In this document: one piece after another, positions 1-7,475 of the stretch | Layout: every line of letters begins with the position of its first letter | How positions within the stretch are numbered: position 1 is the first letter of the stretch | Assembly (NCBI GenBank): GCA_964634605.1 | Contig: CAZWLJ010000023.1 | Coordinates: 1-49,969, forward strand | Origin: UPXZ01 sp964634605 | Lineage (GTDB): Bacteria; Bacteroidota; Bacteroidia; Bacteroidales; Paludibacteraceae | Direction: 5' to 3' | DNA: 49,969 bases | Notes under the pieces: model-generated | Database searches by the model: none | What the model was told of the DNA's origin: nothing | What the model saw: only the letters and a program-made list of their open reading frames with translations | Translations under genes and position numbers: made by a program

Positions 1-115
1 AATTAATATATAAACTATTGATTTCATAATTTTTAATTTTTTAGAAATGAGTAAAATTCAATCCTTTATCACCAGGATAAGAGATTGAAGAAAAATAAAT
101 AAAAAAAAACTAAGT

Positions 116-520
116 TTATGAAATCAGGGGAATATCCTCACCGTTTAATGAGGTTCGGACATGATGCGGATAAGGAATAAACAGATGTGGTTTGATGTTC
201 AGAAATCGCTGATTACTGATAAGTAATAATTGTTTTATTTTATTGTTTGAACAAATTATCTTATAAATTCCGTTATTATTATTGTTAAATGAATGTAATT
301 CGTACGAAGCCAGTAAATTATCAATAGCCGGAAAAGAAAATGATTCAACAAGTATCGCAGAGTTGTCATTTTCAAAAGCAACTTCAGTTATACCACTTTC
401 GTTATACGATTCATCAACGGAGCTATGTGTACTTTTGAAAATCAAAAGCACAAACAGGAAAAGTCCGATAGCAAAAACTCTCCTGATTAATAAATCAATA
501 TTTTCTATTGGTCTGTTCAT
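116..520 (-). CDS. hypothetical single-pass membrane protein
   Basis: A 134-residue protein that I do not recognise. Residues 1-12 are polar and basic (MNRPIENIDLLIRR), followed by one hydrophobic segment at about 15-28 (VFAIGLFLFVLLIF), so it is probably an inner-membrane anchor or uncleaved signal with the remaining ~100 residues outside the cytoplasm. The distal part is rich in Asn and Ser, has a five-Asn run and no catalytic motif. It is AT-rich like its surroundings and stands alone: the next feature upstream on the same strand is a gene fragment. Reality as a gene is supported by the sensible signal/membrane pattern and uninterrupted frame, but there is no homology support. Confidence 0.5.
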   Translation of the reverse strand: MNRPIENIDLLIRRVFAIGLFLFVLLIFKSTHSSVDESYNESGITEVAFENDNSAILVESFSFPAIDNLLASYELHSFNNNNNGIYKIICSNNKIKQLLLISNQRFLNIKPHLFIPYPHHVRTSLNGEDIPLIS

Positions 521-541
521 TTAAAAACCAAAAGTATATCA

Positions 542-709
542 ATTGCACGAAATATCCAAATTAACTACCAAAGATTTGCGCATGGCCGGATTAGCTGCAC
601 GGAATGTTCCGGTTTCAGCGCTTTCCAGCCAGGTTCTCCAAACCGTAGAGCCCCAAACGGTATAACTGTTTGTTAGATTATCTTTTCTGTAAACATCAAA
701 CCAATTGAT
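542..709 (-). pseudogene. C-terminal remnant of an unidentified gene
   Basis: A 56-codon frame on the minus strand, closed by TGA at 539-541 and preceded in frame by a stop at 710-712, with no plausible start. The translation is protein-like (for example VWGSTVWRTWLES and NPAMRKSLVVNLDISCN), with balanced composition rather than that of random AT-rich DNA. I read it as the surviving tail of a decayed gene; I cannot name the family. It may equally be chance. Confidence 0.35.
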
Positions 710-772
710 TCAAACTTGTACTTCAGCATAAATAAGCATCCGGATGCTTACACATAATCACTTCAAAAAAAA

Positions 773-2110
773 TTAAAGTAATTTCCAAACCTGAATTGAT
801 ATATAACCTTCTTTTCCAACAGGTTTGCATACAAAAATGGCATTGTTCAGCCAATTGTACCCGGAATCTGCAGGAGCTTCAAACCCGGGAGATGCTCTGA
901 AATAAACATCCGGAGTTTGTTTGCCATTTTTATCATGTGCCTTACAAAGTAAACCAACGTTGCGAATGTGGATCAATACGCCATCATCTGTTTTAATGGT
1001 ATAAATTGCATCAAGCTCAGTTCTCCCCAACGCTTTATTGACGTACTGATAATCGGCACCTCCGTTTAACACAACACCTTTCATTTCAGGACCCTGAAAA
1101 GTTCCTCCGGTAATAGGTATGATAATCCGTTCTCCGTGGGGGGTTGCTCCAACATTCATTGGTTCTCCGGTAGTTACTCTCAGTTCGCAGACGAATTCCA
1201 GTTCCGGTTTGGTAAATTCCAAACCGGATGGATTTTCTGCCTGACCCTTAAAACCTTTTGCTTTCATTGTCCATCCCGGAAATTTCGACAGGTCGTTTCC
1301 GAGAAAGATGGCTGAATTATCCATGTTTTTAAATTGCCAGTCGAGCCAGTCAAGCGCCATTTTTGCGAAAGAACCACCAAATTCTTCCGCATAAGTTCCT
1401 CCGTGTCCGGCAGTCTTATGGTTGGCGAAGGCAACCGGAACATTATTAATACGTTCGTAGTCGAGAACAGCGTTTGAGTATGCAATATCCGATTCGCCAC
1501 CGATCATGTAAATAATGTTGCCATTCAGTTTTTCCAGTGATTTTGTGCTTGCACCTGCCATGCTCATATCTCCCATACCTGCATTGCATATCATGTAAGT
1601 TTTAACCCTTTGGTCACCAGCTATGCGTAAGGCTTGAGCGCCTCCGCATGACATTCCGGCAGCAGCAATTTTAGCTGCATCAACTTTTTGATAGTAATCG
1701 CTTTTTGAGTTTTTCGCCTGTTCTGTGATCCAGTCGAGCGCTTTCAGCAACTCATCGCCGGGTGATTGCTCGTGTTTGCGCTCCTGCATAGTCATTTGCA
1801 TGGCGCCAATAGCTACAATAACATATCCGTGCGATGCCAGTTCGGAAAGAAATCGCTCATGCCCGATGGAAGAATTCGCACAACCGCCGTTAGCCCACAC
1901 TATTACAGGGAGCTTTCCTTCTTTTTTAACGGCCTGTTTAATATTTTGAGGGCGGTATATAACAAAACCGGGAAGAGATTTTTCGGTAACCGCCACTGAT
2001 TTGTAATTGCCGCTACTACCATTGTCTATAAGTTTTGTTTTCATCACCTGCGCATGGCTAAGCATTTGCGCAAATATCAGAATCAGAATGAATAAATAAT
2101 ACTTTCTCAT
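773..2110 (-). CDS. secreted alpha/beta hydrolase fused to a DUF3237 domain
   Basis: 445 residues with an N-terminal signal peptide (cleavage near SHA-QV, residues 18-21), so it acts in the periplasm or outside. Residues ~45-280 are an alpha/beta hydrolase of the chlorophyllase/PET-hydrolase-like type: the nucleophile elbow is GMSCGG with Ser154, the acid is probably Asp208 (GGESDIAY) and the base His236 (TAGHGGTY); VWANGGCANS near 72-80 supplies the oxyanion region. Residues ~303-445 match the DUF3237 fold (ELRVTTGEPMNVG, then a GGTFQGPEMKG stretch), whose function is unknown. The fusion is in one uninterrupted frame. The start gives a good signal peptide. Substrate is unknown; an ester or carbohydrate ester is the general family expectation. 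Confidence 0.85.
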   Translation of the reverse strand: MRKYYLFILILIFAQMLSHAQVMKTKLIDNGSSGNYKSVAVTEKSLPGFVIYRPQNIKQAVKKEGKLPVIVWANGGCANSSIGHERFLSELASHGYVIVAIGAMQMTMQERKHEQSPGDELLKALDWITEQAKNSKSDYYQKVDAAKIAAAGMSCGGAQALRIAGDQRVKTYMICNAGMGDMSMAGASTKSLEKLNGNIIYMIGGESDIAYSNAVLDYERINNVPVAFANHKTAGHGGTYAEEFGGSFAKMALDWLDWQFKNMDNSAIFLGNDLSKFPGWTMKAKGFKGQAENPSGLEFTKPELEFVCELRVTTGEPMNVGATPHGERIIIPITGGTFQGPEMKGVVLNGGADYQYVNKALGRTELDAIYTIKTDDGVLIHIRNVGLLCKAHDKNGKQTPDVYFRASPGFEAPADSGYNWLNNAIFVCKPVGKEGYISIQVWKLL

Positions 2111-2243
2111 ATATTTTAATTTTTCATGATATTACTTCTCTTATAACAGCTGGCAACCAGAGCAGGTGCACCGTCGGTTTGCGGGAGCATTCGCCGTCCG
2201 CTTTCACACATTCTTTTCGTATCGTAAATCTCAGATTTTCTGT

Positions 2244-2925
2244 TCAGATTTCAACCACTAATGGTAAACCGGCTCCAAGTTCAACACAATATTCAATATC
2301 CTTCAGCGCGAATTTTGATTTTGTCAATTCTTTTTCACTATTCGTTTTTGTCAAACGCTCCAATAATTCAATTGCGTCGTATGATAAGAAATTCTTAACG
2401 GTGAAAATTCCGGAATCAAAAATTATTCTCGCAAATACAGGTCCGACACCTGTAATTCTAACTAAGTCGCAAAGACAAACTAATTCAGTTAATTTGTCAA
2501 ATGGCAGGTTGAGATTTGCAGATAATTTTTGTCTGTCTTTCAGTTTTGCTGCATTCTCAAATAATTGTCCGGAGTCTTTAATTCCCTGTAATTCAAGTTT
2601 GTTAATTATGTCAGTCTCAATAAATGGCAAATCAATGAGTTTCACCGGAACAGACACATAGCTGTTAGCTTTCCGTCTTAAAATAGTAAGATATTCAACT
2701 GTTAATCCGGTTTCATTCGAAAACCTGTCGATTTTCTGTTTAGTTTTAAGAGTTTCGAGCAAGTCGGCAAGTGTCTTGATTTTTTTTTGTTTTCAGTAAG
2801 TCAAAACGCTCGTCTGTATTTTCCTTTAAAATAATCCGACCAGGCAGAATTTCTTTTGTCAGAAGAATATTTCTGAACTTGTCGATAGAAAATTTGTCGG
2901 TGTCAATGAAGTAATCTTCAGTCAT
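2244..2925 (-). pseudogene. DUF4332-like helix-hairpin-helix protein, frameshifted
   Basis: Two frames together make one ~226-residue protein. The 5' part starts at ATG 2923-2925 (MTEDYFIDTDKFSIDKF) and reads to a nine-base homopolymer (A on the coding strand, 2780-2788); after it the frame runs quickly into a stop. Removing one A joins it smoothly (LLKTKKIKTLADLLETLKT) to the 172-residue downstream frame ending at 2244. The downstream part has the helix-hairpin-helix-like segment VRITGVGPVFARII and alternating short helices typical of DUF4332-type proteins, which suggests nucleic-acid or protein binding. Annotators that miss the shift would call only 2244-2762. The shift may be a real inactivating or phase-variable mutation, or a sequencing error in the homopolymer. 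Confidence 0.7.
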
Positions 2926-3033
2926 AACAAAGTCAATTATTGCGAGTTAATATCTTGTCCTTTTTTTTTACAATTACCCCTGACGAGCAGGCTGTCCGCC
3001 ACCTTCACCTTTCCACTCGCCCATTATCCAAAC

Positions 3034-3225
3034 TCATTTTTGAATATTCCAAAGCATTAAAATGGCTTTTTCTGCCCTGGTCTGTCTGGTTGCTTCCAGC
3101 CTGGCAGGCCCAATCCAATCACAATATCCTTTTTGGCAGGATTTTGACAATGTGTTGAAAAAGTCCTGTGCTTCAATGTCATAGAAGCACGAATTTCCCG
3201 CTTTGGCAATTTGCTGTTTCTGAAG
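3034..3225 (-). pseudogene. C-terminal remnant of a YdeI/OmpD-associated-like protein
   Basis: A minus-strand frame with no start, bounded upstream by an in-frame TGA at 3226-3228 and ending at TGA 3034-3036. Its translation contains FFNTLSKSCQKGYCDWI followed by an EATRQTRAEKAI segment, which matches the conserved C-terminal motif of the YdeI/OmpD-associated (bacteriocin-protection, DUF1905-linked) family. Only the C-terminal ~45-60 residues survive; the N-terminal domain is absent, since the VOC lipoprotein gene begins its 3' end immediately upstream. It is therefore a truncated relic, possibly left by the recombination that brought in the neighbouring genes. Confidence 0.65.
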
Positions 3226-3247
3226 TCAGTTTCACCGGATACTCATC

Positions 3248-3790
3248 CTATTTTGTAGTTTTACCACCCATTTCAGTAAAAACCCTGTCAACAGGTTCCC
3301 AAAATTCTATCTTGTTTCCTTCAGCGTCCATTATATGCACAAACTTTCCATAATCATACGTTTCAATACTGTCAAGAATAGTCACACCGTTGTTTTTGAG
3401 TTTCTTCACAAGTCCTTCAATGTTTTGAACCCTATAGTTAATCATAAATTCCTTTTTCGAAGGGGCAAAATACTCACTGCCCTTTTTGAATGGGCTCCAT
3501 TGCAGGTAATTTATTTCTTCCGGTCTGTTTGCATTTCTGAATTCAAAACTTGAACCCCATTCATTTACTTCAAGTCCCAGATTTTCAGCATACCATTTTC
3601 TCGTCTTTTCAGGATTGTCTGAGAAAAAGAAAATTCCACCAATGCCTGTCACTTTTGGTGTTGTGTCCTGTTGCGAAAGATTTTTGTCCGATTGATTTTT
3701 TTGTTCTTCCATCGTTTTTGATTTGTTGATTTTCAAGCCACAACCTGTAATTGTTGCTATTATGATAAGTGTAAATATTGTTTTTTTCAT
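3248..3790 (-). CDS. VOC-family (glyoxalase/bleomycin-resistance fold) lipoprotein
   Basis: 180 residues. A lipoprotein signal ends at the lipobox ITGC with Cys17, so the mature protein should be lipid-anchored in the envelope, unusual for this mostly cytoplasmic fold. Residues ~45-170 are a VOC domain: GIGGIFFFSDNPEKTRKWY begins the first beta-alpha-beta unit, MINYRVQNIEGLVKKL the second half, and the closing HIMDAEGNKIEFWEP contains the usual terminal metal-ligand Glu. The linker after the lipobox is polar and Gln/Lys-rich. Substrate is unknown. A second Met (MEEQKNQ) would give a cytoplasmic form without the lipobox, which is a real alternative because many homologous VOC proteins start near that point. 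Confidence 0.75.
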   Translation of the reverse strand: MKKTIFTLIIIATITGCGLKINKSKTMEEQKNQSDKNLSQQDTTPKVTGIGGIFFFSDNPEKTRKWYAENLGLEVNEWGSSFEFRNANRPEEINYLQWSPFKKGSEYFAPSKKEFMINYRVQNIEGLVKKLKNNGVTILDSIETYDYGKFVHIMDAEGNKIEFWEPVDRVFTEMGGKTTK

Positions 3791-3921
3791 TTTTACTGCT
3801 TTTTTTTAGTTTCCGGGTCGTCTTTTATTGCTGCCGTACAACCGGTGCTTCCCAGGCAGGTCTTACTGACCGCAGGAAGCCTGAGTGTTGCATGCTGGTG
3901 TTTACTGATATTGATTCAACT

Positions 3922-5100
3922 CTATTGCTTATTTGTTCCAATCCAGGTCAGTTTATGCCAGATACTTTCAAGTATTCCTCTTTTATGCCGGCTCATCCAA
4001 TAATTGCTAAAAATACCCATTCCAATTGCCAGAACAACACCAATCAATAAACAATAGGTTGCACCAACATACTTGTAAATTGCCAATCCATAACCGTAAT
4101 AAATACTGGCCCCTACTATCGATTGCAGAATGTAATTTGACAAACTCATTTTGCCAATCGGTGAAAGTTTATTCAATACCGGCTGTGTCTTCTGATTGTA
4201 AAACAACAAGATAAATCCGGATGTCAGTACCAGCATAAATGCAAAGTTAGACCAAAGAGTAATAATTGCACCAATAGAGGTATTAATATTTTTTGAATCA
4301 GAAAATAATTCTGTATTTGATTTTAAAAGAAATAGTGGAATAAATGCTATTGCTGAAATGAGCAAAGTTCTGTTCCAAAATTTAATATTTGAAGATGTAT
4401 TGTAAAAAATACGTTTCCGGCCAGCCAGAAAACCGAGTAAAAAAAGCCCGAGAGTTTGTTCTATTCTGCCGTATTCCCAATACCAAAGCAATGACGCAAT
4501 GCGTCCGTTCGTTACATTACTTTTCATTAATTCAAACATTGAATCACCTGTTAAAAAATCACCTGACTTCATATAAAAAGGAATAAAGGAGGGCATAGAA
4601 GGCTCGATAAAGGGATTTTGAAATGCCAGAATTATCCTGATTATGGAAATGGGTTGCAACAACAATATCACTGCTGAAAGTAAAATGACTTTATTACTCA
4701 ATTTGGTGAAAGGTATTAAACATAATCCAAGCACAGCATACAGCACTAAAATTTCTCCCCTGTAAAACAGGGTGTTGACCATGCCAAAGACCATCAGAAG
4801 AATCATACGCCAGATAAAACGAAATCTGAAATCCATGCCATTTGCCTCACGATTATGAGTCTGGATGTAGAATGTTAATCCGAATAAAAGGGCAAAAATT
4901 GCATACGATTTGCCACCAAAAAGAAAAAAGAATGTATCCCATATAACCTTATCCAGATGAACCATCCATTCCGGTAAAGACGGATGAGCAGCATGTACCT
5001 CAAACATCTCAATATTATGAAGCAGCATGATCGACACCAAAGCAAATCCTCTTAAAGCATCTACGACAGTAATACGTGTTTCGTTTTTTTTATTCTCCAT
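3922..5100 (-). CDS. DUF418-domain multi-pass membrane protein (YeiB-like)
   Basis: 392 residues, predominantly hydrophobic with roughly ten membrane segments. The N-terminus has the family hallmark ITVVDALRGFALVSIMLLHN, and the C-terminal third is the DUF418 region (IGKMSLSNYILQSIVGASIYYG). The fold is related to heparan-alpha-glucosaminide acetyltransferase and acyltransferase-3 type proteins, so movement or transfer of an acyl group across the membrane is plausible, but no member of this branch is functionally settled. It appears monocistronic, is AT-rich, and is followed by a 630-base spacer upstream of its start. Confidence 0.85.
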   Translation of the reverse strand: MENKKNETRITVVDALRGFALVSIMLLHNIEMFEVHAAHPSLPEWMVHLDKVIWDTFFFLFGGKSYAIFALLFGLTFYIQTHNREANGMDFRFRFIWRMILLMVFGMVNTLFYRGEILVLYAVLGLCLIPFTKLSNKVILLSAVILLLQPISIIRIILAFQNPFIEPSMPSFIPFYMKSGDFLTGDSMFELMKSNVTNGRIASLLWYWEYGRIEQTLGLFLLGFLAGRKRIFYNTSSNIKFWNRTLLISAIAFIPLFLLKSNTELFSDSKNINTSIGAIITLWSNFAFMLVLTSGFILLFYNQKTQPVLNKLSPIGKMSLSNYILQSIVGASIYYGYGLAIYKYVGATYCLLIGVVLAIGMGIFSNYWMSRHKRGILESIWHKLTWIGTNKQ

Positions 5101-5715
5101 TGTTCATCTGTTATTTTTTTTCATTGAATCTGTTTGCCCGGATTACCCGGACCGGATTTTTAAATTTATAATTTCTACTCCTTCATCCCCGATATCCTGT
5201 TTAGTTGTTCAAAAGTCCGGCATCGTCCGCCGGTCCTGATGGACATCAGGATCATAATTCCGCCAACCAGCGTGAATTCTTACTCTTTTATCGTACATTT
5301 ATGATGATGGGTATCGTGAAGTTTAGCTTCCTTTTGAAGTATTTGAGCCGTAAAGTTATTAAAGTTTTTTCACTTAACAAGGTTACATTCCCTTATTTTA
5401 TTCCCCTGCTGCTGCTTCGGGTCTCCGGTCCCTGATGGGGCTGGTTTCTGTTTACCACAAATATTACGGGTCTCTGAACCTTCATAAATAAGAAAGAATT
5501 GTACTGCTTAAATCGCATTTTTTCAGGCTACCGGAATGTTACGGAAGAAAGAATGTGTTGGTGCTACACACCTGTATCATGCAGAAAACAAGGATATAAA
5601 TGGTGGTTTCGAAACAAACGGGTGCAATGCAGCGACTTTGATTCAATGTGTGAAATACGGGATGCTAAAAAAATCTTCTTACCCTTTTTAATTTTCCCGT
5701 TAAACTCATTGCAGG
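5101..5715. other. 615-base spacer without a recognisable gene
   Basis: Both strands were read. Short frames exist (for example a 76-codon plus-strand one near 5205-5435) but their translations do not resemble known proteins and lack codon-level plausibility. The stretch contains a small perfect inverted repeat at 5234-5251 (TCCTGAT, loop GGAC, ATCAGGA) without a T tract. It may hold the promoter for the DUF418 gene and decayed DNA. I see no terminal inverted repeats or transposase remnant. Confidence 0.4.
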
Positions 5716-5723
5716 TAAATTTG
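5692..5723 (+). promoter_or_regulatory. Bacteroidota-type promoter for the flavin reductase/rlmN unit
   Basis: A perfect -7 element TAAATTTG at 5716-5723 with a TTTT (-33, one mismatch to TTTG) at 5692-5695, spaced by 20 bases. Transcription would begin near 5727-5730, almost on the first ATG (5731), so that ATG would be nearly leaderless and the in-frame ATGs at 5743 or 5749 become attractive starts. Confidence 0.5.
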
Positions 5724-5730
5724 TTATAGA

Positions 5731-6408
5731 ATGACTTACAGAATGAAAATGACCGAAAAAAGAAAATTATTCAGGAAGCAGATCATTGCTTCAGAGGAAG
5801 TAGCCGGTGGTGTTTTTGTGCTGAGCTTCAGGCGCGATTTTGAGTTCAGGGCAGGCCAGGTGGTGGCTGTGGATGTAGTGCCCGACGGGCAGCCGCGCCT
5901 TTACAGTATTGCCAGCGGCCGGGATGACGCTAACATCGAGATACTTTTTGACGAAAAGCCGGAAGGTAAGCTCACTCCTTTTCTCTCGTCGCTGCAACCG
6001 GGCGACACTATTTATGTTTCCGAACCTTTCGGCAATTTCTGCTGCGATGACGACAACGCCTGGTGGATTTCGTCGGGCACAGGTGTAGCTCCGTTTGTTT
6101 CCATGGCCCGTTCGGGGTTGGAGAAAGGAAAAACACTGATTCACGGGGGCAGAAGGGATGAGAATTTTTATTTCTCCGGTCTGCTTGAAAAAAAATCAGG
6201 CATGAACTACATCCGCTGTGCCTCACAGCAGCCTGACAGTGCTCATTACAAGGGAAGGCTCACCCAATGGCTCAGCGAACAGCCATTTTTACCAACCGAT
6301 ATAAAATATTACCTTTGCGGCAGCCCCGAAATGGTGGTGGAAGTGAGAGATCTGCTCATTTCAGGGGGCATCCCGTTCCGGCAAATTATTTCAGAAACCT
6401 ATTTTTAA
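5731..6408 (+). CDS. FAD/NAD(P)-binding ferredoxin-reductase-type oxidoreductase
   Basis: 225 residues from the first ATG. The N-terminal half is an FAD-binding beta-barrel with the signature RLYSIAS (Arg-x-Tyr-Ser) and GKLTPFLSSLQPGD; the C-terminal half binds NAD(P)H, with SSGTGVAPFVSM and YLCGSPEMV, and ends in an aromatic residue (ETYF), typical of plant-type ferredoxin-NADP reductases. It probably passes electrons between NADPH and a ferredoxin/flavodoxin or flavin. Three possible starts are in frame (5731, 5743, 5749); the promoter position favours one of the later two, which lose only 4-6 residues. The stop lies 9 bases before rlmN, so the two are probably cotranscribed, which would be sensible because the radical-SAM enzyme needs an electron donor; that link is inference. 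Confidence 0.85.
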   Translation: MTYRMKMTEKRKLFRKQIIASEEVAGGVFVLSFRRDFEFRAGQVVAVDVVPDGQPRLYSIASGRDDANIEILFDEKPEGKLTPFLSSLQPGDTIYVSEPFGNFCCDDDNAWWISSGTGVAPFVSMARSGLEKGKTLIHGGRRDENFYFSGLLEKKSGMNYIRCASQQPDSAHYKGRLTQWLSEQPFLPTDIKYYLCGSPEMVVEVRDLLISGGIPFRQIISETYF

Positions 6409-6417
6409 GTAAGTAAA

Positions 6418-7461
6418 ATGGAAAAACAGAATCTTTTCGGACTTCATCCCGATAAAATCAGGGAAATAGTGGTTTCGCTGGGTTTGCCGGGGTTTACCGC
6501 GTCGCAAATCACCGACTGGCTTTACAAAAAACACGTTGGTTCGATAGAGGAGATGACTAATTTGTCGAAAAAAGCACGTGAGCTGCTGAGCGAAAAATAT
6601 ACTGTAGGGCTTATACCCCCCTCAAAGGTTCAGACCTCGGCTGATGGTACTAAAAAGTACCTCTACCCCACCATCACCGAAAAATTCATCGAGGCTGCTT
6701 ATATCCCCGACGACGACCGCGCTACGCTGTGCGTATCGACGCAGATAGGATGCAAAATGGGCTGCCTCTTTTGCATGACAGGAAAACAGGGATATCAGGG
6801 CAACCTCACCGCCGGAGAAATTGTGAACCAGATTCATTCGCTGCCCGAATACGAAAAACTTACCAACATCGTGTACATGGGCATGGGCGAGCCCTTGGAC
6901 AACGCAGAGGCGGTGCTTGAAAGTCTCGAAATACTGACAGCTCCCTGGGGATATGCCTGGAGCCCGAAACGCATCACGGTTTCCACCATAGGTATCATTC
7001 CGGCTATGGTTACATTCCTTGAAAAAAGTAACGCTCATCTGGCCGTAAGCCTTCACTCGCCCTTCGATGAAGAACGGAAAAAAATCATGCCGGTACAGAA
7101 CATTTATCCTGTAACCGAGGTCATTAAGGAAATAAAAAAATGGGATTTGGGTCGTCAGCGGCGGATTTCTTTTGAATACATCATGTTCAAAGGGGTAAAC
7201 GACACCCCGCGCCACGTCAACGAACTGGTACGATTGCTTTCGGGCATCAAATGCCGCATCAACCTCATCCGGTTTCATCCGATCCCGGGTACGGCGCTCG
7301 AAGGTACTCCCTACAACGAGATAGTGGAATTTCAGAATATGCTGAAAGCTCGCGGTATGCTGGTTACCATCCGGGCTTCGCGCGGCGAGGATATCTACGC
7401 TGCCTGCGGCATGCTCTCCACCAAAGAACTTGTGAAAAAACAACAGGATAGGGATTTCTGA
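6418..7461 (+). CDS. rlmN: 23S rRNA (adenine-2503-C2)/tRNA methyltransferase RlmN
   Basis: 347 residues, the usual length. A radical-SAM enzyme that methylates C2 of A2503 in 23S rRNA and A37 in some tRNAs. The [4Fe-4S] cluster cysteines are Cys112, Cys116 and Cys119 (GCKMGCLFCMTGKQG). The two cysteines used for catalysis are also present: Cys105 (LCVST) and Cys330 (DIYAACGML) near the C-terminus. The N-terminal accessory helical domain (FTASQITDWLYKKH) is intact. It lies 9 bases after the flavin reductase gene and converges on the M23 peptidase gene with only 14 bases between the stops; I see no terminator there. Identification is secure; RlmN rather than Cfr because of length, core context and the typical motif wording. 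Confidence 0.96.
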   Translation: MEKQNLFGLHPDKIREIVVSLGLPGFTASQITDWLYKKHVGSIEEMTNLSKKARELLSEKYTVGLIPPSKVQTSADGTKKYLYPTITEKFIEAAYIPDDDRATLCVSTQIGCKMGCLFCMTGKQGYQGNLTAGEIVNQIHSLPEYEKLTNIVYMGMGEPLDNAEAVLESLEILTAPWGYAWSPKRITVSTIGIIPAMVTFLEKSNAHLAVSLHSPFDEERKKIMPVQNIYPVTEVIKEIKKWDLGRQRRISFEYIMFKGVNDTPRHVNELVRLLSGIKCRINLIRFHPIPGTALEGTPYNEIVEFQNMLKARGMLVTIRASRGEDIYAACGMLSTKELVKKQQDRDF

Positions 7462-7475
7462 TTTTTACCATCCGT

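Noticed and set aside
5234..5251. Inverted repeat in the 5.1-5.7 kb spacer as a terminator or mobile-element end
   Set aside because: The stem is only 7 bp, has no T tract, and there is no second copy or target duplication nearby.
2110..5730. Integron-like cassette array (small accessory genes with spacers)
   Set aside because: No attC-type core sites (GTTRRRY/RYYYAAC pairs) were found at gene boundaries, and no integrase gene is present.
6622..7443. A 273-codon open frame on the minus strand within rlmN
   Set aside because: It is entirely antisense to a gene with all family motifs; its translation is rich in His/Phe and resembles no protein. It results from the codon use of rlmN.
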